A stretch of DNA of 25,215 nt, taken from IMG/VR virus record IMGVR_UViG_3300042547_000369, positions 1-25,215 of that record; one strand, given 5' to 3'. The notes beneath the pieces are model-generated. The model was not told the DNA's origin. It ran no database searches and was given only the letters and a program-made list of their open reading frames with translations. A program made the translations under genes and the position numbers. Positions 20,384-25,215 of the stretch are shown piece by piece; position 1 is the stretch's first letter; the number at the start of each line of letters is the position of its first letter. The DNA is from a virus.

Positions 20384-21204
20384 TGATTCACCATAAATTG
20401 GAAGGTCTTCCTCCAGTATATTATTTTAACTTAGATCATAGAATAGATCGTAGAGAATACTTGGAAAAACAATTCTCAGATTATGGAATAACAAATTATC
20501 ATAGAGTAAATTCCTCCAGATATTCTGTAGATAACTACGAAGAATGGAAATCTCAAGTGATTATTGATAGACTTAGAACGCAAGTATGGTTTCTTGCTAC
20601 TCTAATTGATAGAATGCATGGTATAATTGATTGGTATAACTCAAATATATCTGAGACTTGTTTAGTAATTGAAGATGATTTTTGTCTGGAACCAGTTGAA
20701 TATTGGGGTTTTGACTGGGAAACTTTTGTAAGTAAGTTGCCTTGCAACTGGGAATGTATTCAACTCCATATCATTGGTGAAAAGTTCTTATCAATGAATT
20801 TGTCTAAGTGGTATAGGAATAATCATTCCACCGGATGTATATTAATTAATAGATCATACGCACAAAAACTTATCAATCTTCATTACATAGATAATAAATT
20901 CAAATTGTATTCCAATTATGGATACAACAAAAATTGGCCAGAGTACCACTATCAATCTGTAGACTTTGTTTTATATCAAATAGGAGTTACCTATTCAATC
21001 CCACTTTTTACGACAAATTATAATTTCCTAAGTGATGGACTTAGGAATGGAAAAATAAATCATATGTCCAAAAATTGTGATATCCTAGTTTTAGATTGGT
21101 GGAAAAATAAATCTTCAGAGTACACTTTGGATGACATTTTTTACTTGGACTCTGTTAAAAGAAAACGCCTGATTATGGAAGTGAATCATGAACTTAAAAG
21201 ATAA
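20383..21204 (+). CDS. Glycosyltransferase family 25-like protein 2
   Basis: 273 residues; the same architecture as its neighbours (VYYFNLDHRIDRREYLEKQF, IEDDFCLEPVEYWGFDWE, INRSYAQKLINLHY, DWWKNKSSEYTLDD). It is the most diverged of the three around the active site (EDDF rather than EDDY, and a Cys-containing LPCNWECIQL where the others have IPYDWDCIQ), so it probably has another donor or acceptor. Overlaps copy 3 by 17 bases. Confidence 0.84.
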   Translation: MIHHKLEGLPPVYYFNLDHRIDRREYLEKQFSDYGITNYHRVNSSRYSVDNYEEWKSQVIIDRLRTQVWFLATLIDRMHGIIDWYNSNISETCLVIEDDFCLEPVEYWGFDWETFVSKLPCNWECIQLHIIGEKFLSMNLSKWYRNNHSTGCILINRSYAQKLINLHYIDNKFKLYSNYGYNKNWPEYHYQSVDFVLYQIGVTYSIPLFTTNYNFLSDGLRNGKINHMSKNCDILVLDWWKNKSSEYTLDDIFYLDSVKRKRLIMEVNHELKR

Positions 21205-22084
21205 ACTGAAAGGACTTCCGCCAATCATTCTGGCAACCATCGATGAGAGAAAAGATAGACAAGAGTATACGGAAACTCAGTATGAATATTGGGGAATAAA
21301 AAACTATACAAAAGTTTCTGGATCTAAGTATCAACTTTCAACATACGAAGATTACTGGAAAGACTTGGTTATCTTAAATCCGTTTCCTGATGAATATAAA
21401 AGGAGAAAACAACATATTGCAGAGATTTCTATAACTCTTGCCCATTTAATCAACATTAAAAATTGGTTAGAAACTACGAATGATCCTTATGTAATCATCA
21501 TGGAGGATGATTATGATCTCAGTTTCATAGAATATTGGCACTTTGATTGGGAATATTTGATGAACAACATCCCATATGATTGGGATTGTATTCAGATGAG
21601 TTTTGAAAACGATAGAATTGTTCCCTGTTATTTGCATCCCATCTTATCTGGACATAGTACAGGAGCTTCCCTAATCAATAGAAGATATGCAGAGAAAATT
21701 ATAAGTCTTCATTATAAAGAAGGTAAGTTTGATCTGTCGCAAAATATTTGTAATTATAAATGGTCCGCTAGAGGAATTGAGTATTATACTGGGATGGGAA
21801 TGCCAAATTTCACTACAGATTATTTTCTTGGACACAATGGAAAAACATATTGTATGCCGTTGTTTTCTGTAAATCAAGATCTTGGTAGTTGGGCTCAAAA
21901 TATAGATAGAAAAAATGAAAGAAAAGATTTGGAATTCTGTTATAAAGCATATAAAAAGTGGTGGACGCAACTAAGAGATGATTATACTCTTGAAGAATTC
22001 TTTACTTATGGTAAACCAAATGATAGAATTATTGTACCAAGGGAATTGGAAAAGGAATTAGATCACGATATAGGTCTTTATTAA
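21188..22084 (+). CDS. Glycosyltransferase family 25-like protein 3
   Basis: 298 residues. Opens LPPIILATIDERKDRQEYTE, has MEDDYDLSFIEYWHFDWEYL and ends TLEEFFTYGKPNDRI. It is closer to copy 1 than to copy 2, with an insertion of about 25 residues in the second half (around YYTGMGMPNFTTDY). The EDD motif is intact. The N-terminal YYxNLD of the others is replaced by ILATID. Followed one base later by the aminotransferase-like gene. Confidence 0.84.
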   Translation: MNLKDKLKGLPPIILATIDERKDRQEYTETQYEYWGIKNYTKVSGSKYQLSTYEDYWKDLVILNPFPDEYKRRKQHIAEISITLAHLINIKNWLETTNDPYVIIMEDDYDLSFIEYWHFDWEYLMNNIPYDWDCIQMSFENDRIVPCYLHPILSGHSTGASLINRRYAEKIISLHYKEGKFDLSQNICNYKWSARGIEYYTGMGMPNFTTDYFLGHNGKTYCMPLFSVNQDLGSWAQNIDRKNERKDLEFCYKAYKKWWTQLRDDYTLEEFFTYGKPNDRIIVPRELEKELDHDIGLY

Positions 22085-22085
22085 T

Positions 22086-22673
22086 ATGTTTGAATATGTT
22101 AGCGAGTTTGAATCCCAGATTGCAGAGTTTTTCGGAGCTCCCTATGCGGTAGCTACCGATTCGTGTACTCATGCCCTAGAACTTTGTTTGAGACACACTC
22201 AAGAAGATTATATTACGATTCCAAAAAGAACCTACATTTCAGTTCCAATGACTTGTATGAAACTCAGGTTGGATTGGAACTGGAGAGAAGAAGAATGGTC
22301 TGATTATTATTACTTAGGACCCACAAATATTATTGATGCAGCAGTTCTCTGGGGTGAAAATACATATATTCCCGACACATTTATGTGTTTAAGTTTTCAG
22401 TTTAAAAAACACTTAAACCTCGGAAGAGGTGGTGCAATTCTATTGCAAAATAAGAGTGACTATGATATACTTAAAAAAATGTCTTACGATGGTCGTGATC
22501 TCAGTCGTCCATGGGCTGAACAAGACATAACTACTATGGGGTATCATTACTACATGACTCCCGAGGTGGCCAAAATCGGAATTGAATTACTAAATGAGCG
22601 GAAAAAAATTCCCGGTAAAAAATGGAGCCACAAGGATTACCCCGATCTAACACAAATGTCGGTATTTAAATGA
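22086..22673 (+). CDS. Half-length DegT/DnrJ/EryC1/StrS-type aminotransferase
   Basis: 195 residues, about half the usual 370-400. It retains the PLP-dependent core: FEYVSEFESQIAEFFGAPYA and TDSCTHALELCL (cofactor phosphate site), the IIDAAVLWG segment matching the family Asp-Ala-Ala motif, and SFQFKKHLNLGRGGAI, where K108 is aligned with the PLP lysine. The C-terminal domain is missing. The family makes amino-sugars and aminocyclitols. Its stop overlaps the next start (ATGA), and nothing in the DNA suggests a recent truncation, so it may be a compact natural form, perhaps dimerising or partnering another protein. Confidence 0.8.
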   Translation: MFEYVSEFESQIAEFFGAPYAVATDSCTHALELCLRHTQEDYITIPKRTYISVPMTCMKLRLDWNWREEEWSDYYYLGPTNIIDAAVLWGENTYIPDTFMCLSFQFKKHLNLGRGGAILLQNKSDYDILKKMSYDGRDLSRPWAEQDITTMGYHYYMTPEVAKIGIELLNERKKIPGKKWSHKDYPDLTQMSVFK

Positions 22674-23170
22674 TTAGTCATATAAAACCTAACTGGGATA
22701 TTAGAGATTTTTTCAATCTTGATTATGTTTTAGCCACTCATAAAGATGAGGAGTTGGTTGATCAATACTTGGTGTCTGGTCATAGTAAGGAAAAACTTTC
22801 TATCTATAAGTATCAACTACCAAATCCTATGCCAAAATGTGTAGATGAATATATTATTCCACATTTTGATTTTTGGGATAAAGTGTCTCCTGCAGTCAAT
22901 CATTTTAAACCAGGACAATACCTACCTCTTCACACTGATTTATATGGAAGATATGTTGAAATAAATGATGTGGATTCCGATAAAGTAATGAGATGTATGG
23001 TCATGTTGGAAGATAGTTCCCCAGGACAAATCTTACAAATTAAAGATATTGCACATTGTAAATGGAATGCTGGGGATTGTTTTTATTGGAATTATGACGA
23101 AATACATGCATTCTATAACTTTAGTATGGAAGATAGATACGCAATTCAAGTTACTGGGGTTGTAAAATGA
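22670..23170 (+). CDS. 2OG-Fe(II) oxygenase or cupin-type hydroxylase
   Basis: 166 residues. H88-x-D90 (LPLHTD), distal H146 (DEIHAFYN) and R156 (EDRYAIQVTG) form the iron and 2-oxoglutarate site in the order of the aspartyl/asparaginyl beta-hydroxylase type; the segment W-x-AGDCFYW precedes the distal His as usual. Coupled by overlaps to the aminotransferase (ATGA) and the amidinotransferase (ATGA), so it most likely hydroxylates an intermediate or carrier in this pathway rather than acting independently. Confidence 0.78.
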   Translation: MISHIKPNWDIRDFFNLDYVLATHKDEELVDQYLVSGHSKEKLSIYKYQLPNPMPKCVDEYIIPHFDFWDKVSPAVNHFKPGQYLPLHTDLYGRYVEINDVDSDKVMRCMVMLEDSSPGQILQIKDIAHCKWNAGDCFYWNYDEIHAFYNFSMEDRYAIQVTGVVK

Positions 23171-24129
23171 AAAGTCAAAATGAGTGGGACAAATTAAAAA
23201 AAGTCATAGTGGGAGTTGCAGACTATGCAAGAGTCCCTGAAGTAGATTTGAGTGTCCGTACAATCAATTATGCAGACAGAAAAGATGTTTCCGATGTTCC
23301 GGTAGGACTATATCCCCAACAAGTTATAGATGAAGCCAACGAGGATCTAACAGTTTTTGTCAGTTTTTTGATGGGAGAAGGTGTAGAAGTTGTACGACCA
23401 AAAAGAACTCCAACGGAGTATTACAATTTTTGTCCAAGAGATGTAATCTTTACTCATAAAGATCTGACTGTTGCAACTCCAATGCCATTGAAGTGTAGAA
23501 AAGATGCATGGAAACCTTTACTTGATCCTTTGGGTACTACTATCATTGTTCCATGCAAACATAAAGAAGAACTTTATAACGAAAATTGTGTAGGAGATAA
23601 GAATACTCTCGCACTTACAGAGGTTACTCCCGCATTTGATGCAGCAAATATCATTCGTGCAAATGATGATGTTTTGTATCTTGTGTCTAACAGTGGAAAT
23701 ATTGCAGGAGCTAAAATACTTCAAGAAATGCTTCGGGGTCGTGCAAAAGTTCATCTCCTTCAAGGTGTTTATAGTTACATGCACATAGACACCACTATTG
23801 CATTTCTTCGTGAAGGTTTAATGTTATTGAATCCAGAAAGAATTAAGTCTGTAGATGTCCTTCCAGAACCCTTTAGGAACTGGGATGTAATCTGGTGTCC
23901 AGAACCAGTAGATATTGGATATTACCCAGGATATAATCATGCTTCAGAATGGGTTAATATGAACCTATTCAGTGTGAATCCAAATCTAGTTGCTTTGGAA
24001 GAACACCAGGAACCAACGAGAAAAGAATTGGAAAAATATGGTATAGAGTGTGTAATGTTGCCCATGAGACATGGTAGAACATTGAGTGGTATTTTCCATT
24101 GCGTCACTTTAGATCTTGAAAGAGAGTAA
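23167..24129 (+). CDS. Amidinotransferase (GATM/StrB1 type)
   Basis: 320 residues with the catalytic Asp-His-Cys set of the family: D158 in PAFDAAN, H206 in MHIDTT and C312 in FHCVTLDL; CPRD at 89-92 is a further conserved element. Enzymes of this family move the amidino group of arginine to an amine, making guanidino compounds (glycine to guanidinoacetate, scyllo-inosamine phosphate in streptomycin, and a step in saxitoxin). It is shorter than the human enzyme (423) but complete in the core. Next to an aminotransferase that could supply the amine and a carbamoyltransferase, it suggests a guanidinylated product. An acyl or aminocyclitol substrate cannot be told from sequence. Confidence 0.9.
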   Translation: MKSQNEWDKLKKVIVGVADYARVPEVDLSVRTINYADRKDVSDVPVGLYPQQVIDEANEDLTVFVSFLMGEGVEVVRPKRTPTEYYNFCPRDVIFTHKDLTVATPMPLKCRKDAWKPLLDPLGTTIIVPCKHKEELYNENCVGDKNTLALTEVTPAFDAANIIRANDDVLYLVSNSGNIAGAKILQEMLRGRAKVHLLQGVYSYMHIDTTIAFLREGLMLLNPERIKSVDVLPEPFRNWDVIWCPEPVDIGYYPGYNHASEWVNMNLFSVNPNLVALEEHQEPTRKELEKYGIECVMLPMRHGRTLSGIFHCVTLDLERE

Positions 24130-25215
24130 ATGTTAATACTCAGTGTTCATTTGGGACATGATTCTTCTGTCTGTATTTTAAATGATGGTCATTTAGAGAA
24201 ATATTTTCTAGTAGAAAGATATACAAGAAAAAAACATGATGACGATAGAAAATTTATATTAAATTTGATAACTGGTATTTCTTCTAGGTTGAAAGAAAAA
24301 TTAGATGTAATTTGTGTGTCCGACTTTAAACCACCGCAAGGAGATGAGTTTATATCAATAATTTTTGAAACATGTAAAAAGTATAACTCAAATGTAAAAC
24401 TAATACTACAACAAGACCATCACCTTAATCATGCTTCTCTTGCTTTTTATAATAGTAGGTTCGATGAAAGTCTTGTAGTGGTAGTTGATGGTGCTGGATC
24501 TAAAGTAAAAAATAATTTACTGGAGGTGGAAAGTATTTTTTCTTTTAATGGTCCGAAAAATACTCTAATTTATAAAAATGCCATAAAAGATGTTCTGACT
24601 TCTCCTGAAATTTCTCCAGAAGACTTTTTGAATATGTGGACTACAAATAGTAATCCTTCAGAGAAACTACCTGACTATGAATGTAAAAATATTTTTGGTA
24701 TAGGGACGGTATATGATATTGCAGCAATACTGATAGGCCATACTCATAATGATTGTGGAAAGGCTATGGGTCTTTCATCTTATGGACATTCAAACAAACT
24801 ATTTGAAAATATATTTCTAGAGAAAAATACTCTTAATAATAGTTTCTTTGAAAATTCTTCTGAAGAAATTCAACACTTTTTGACAAATCCTATTGAGGAG
24901 ATAAAAAGAGATAATTATAAGTTACACGCAGATTTCTGTTATGAAGTCCAACAACAAACACAAAAAGCTTTCGGTGATCTAATAGAAGATTCAATAAAGA
25001 GGACTGGAATTAAAAAAGTTTGTATTTCTGGTGGTTATGGTATGAATATTGTTGCTAATCACTACTATCTTCAAAGATTTCCAGATGTTGAGTTTTACTT
25101 TGAACCATTATGTAATGACAATGGTATAAGTATTGGTGCTGCAATGAATTCATACATTGAGTTGACTGGAAAAATTCCAAAACCAAATCAAACGACCTTT
25201 TTTCATGGCACACAT
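24130..25215 (+). CDS. Carbamoyltransferase (NodU/TobZ/HypF-like), truncated by the window end
   Basis: Open for 362 codons to the last base, so the C-terminus is missing. The Kae1-like N-terminal domain shows SVHLGHDSSVCILNDG at 5-20, HHLNHASLAF at 97-106 (metal-binding His residues), VVVDGAG at 117-123, GKAMGLSSYG, GGYGMNIVAN and DNGISIGAA. Such enzymes use carbamoyl phosphate and ATP to put a carbamoyl group on a hydroxyl, as in nodulation factors, tobramycin and saxitoxin. ATG 24130 follows the amidinotransferase stop immediately. The combination guanidine plus carbamate in adjacent genes is unusual for a phage. Confidence 0.9.
   Translation, partial: MLILSVHLGHDSSVCILNDGHLEKYFLVERYTRKKHDDDRKFILNLITGISSRLKEKLDVICVSDFKPPQGDEFISIIFETCKKYNSNVKLILQQDHHLNHASLAFYNSRFDESLVVVVDGAGSKVKNNLLEVESIFSFNGPKNTLIYKNAIKDVLTSPEISPEDFLNMWTTNSNPSEKLPDYECKNIFGIGTVYDIAAILIGHTHNDCGKAMGLSSYGHSNKLFENIFLEKNTLNNSFFENSSEEIQHFLTNPIEEIKRDNYKLHADFCYEVQQQTQKAFGDLIEDSIKRTGIKKVCISGGYGMNIVANHYYLQRFPDVEFYFEPLCNDNGISIGAAMNSYIELTGKIPKPNQTTFFHGTH

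Noticed and set aside
23518-23784. Minus-strand open frames within the amidinotransferase and the carbamoyltransferase region
   Set aside because: Shadows in AT-rich coding DNA; no motifs, and the + strand enzymes have clear catalytic residues.
1-25215. CRISPR array, insertion sequence, integrase or attachment site
   Set aside because: No regularly spaced repeats, no transposase or integrase motifs and no flanking duplications were seen; the only mobile gene supported is the homing endonuclease.

Overview
This window looks like part of a T4-like (myovirus) cyanophage genome that infects marine Synechococcus or Prochlorococcus. The signs are phage-borne photosynthesis genes (hli, psbA, psbD), a lone tRNA gene, trains of tiny genes overlapping by 1-17 bases (ATGA, TAATG and TGATG junctions), a T4-type late promoter (TATAAATA), tail-collar/fibre-tip genes and a homing endonuclease beside psbA. 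Nearly every gene is on the + strand; the only convincing minus-strand gene is the endonuclease between psbA and psbD.

Layout. 1-1128: the end of one hli gene, a 28-residue membrane microprotein, a complete hli, an unknown gene and a Prx5-type peroxiredoxin closed by a terminator. 1134-3905: photosystem II block. psbA has a near-consensus sigma70 promoter, a GATAAATA late-like box and a folded leader. An Endonuclease VII-type homing endonuclease lies antisense and overlaps the end of psbA; a hairpin terminator for psbA lies inside it. psbD follows with its own terminator. 3906-6354: thioredoxin-like protein, small unknown genes, and an Asp/Asn beta-hydroxylase-like 2-oxoglutarate (2OG) oxygenase. 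6355-6427: tRNA-Ala(UGC). 6431-10219: a strong promoter followed by about 16 very small genes, several with zinc-finger or single-membrane-segment features, of the kind usually assigned to host takeover.

10253-15536: a 2OG oxygenase, two overlapping small membrane proteins, an ANL-superfamily adenylating enzyme, a DUF6356-like protein and two tandem 'twitch' radical SAM proteins. 15586-16343: small genes, one apparently frameshifted and one a headless zinc-finger fragment. 16386-18358: two paralogous tail-collar proteins, each with a late-type promoter, then a Cys-containing small protein and a possible fibre-assembly accessory protein.

18382-25215 (runs off the window): a two-domain 2OG oxygenase, three tandem GT25 glycosyltransferases, a half-length DegT/StrS aminotransferase, another 2OG oxygenase, an amidinotransferase with intact catalytic residues and a NodU/TobZ-type carbamoyltransferase. 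Overlapping start and stop codons make this look like one operon. I infer a biosynthetic or decoration pathway (hydroxylation, glycosylation, amination, guanidination, carbamoylation). Its position directly after the fibre-tip genes suggests modification of phage fibres or a surface glycan, but the substrate cannot be read from the sequence. This cassette, with the adenylation/radical SAM block upstream, is the most unusual content here. Functional calls rest on motifs read by eye, with no database search.
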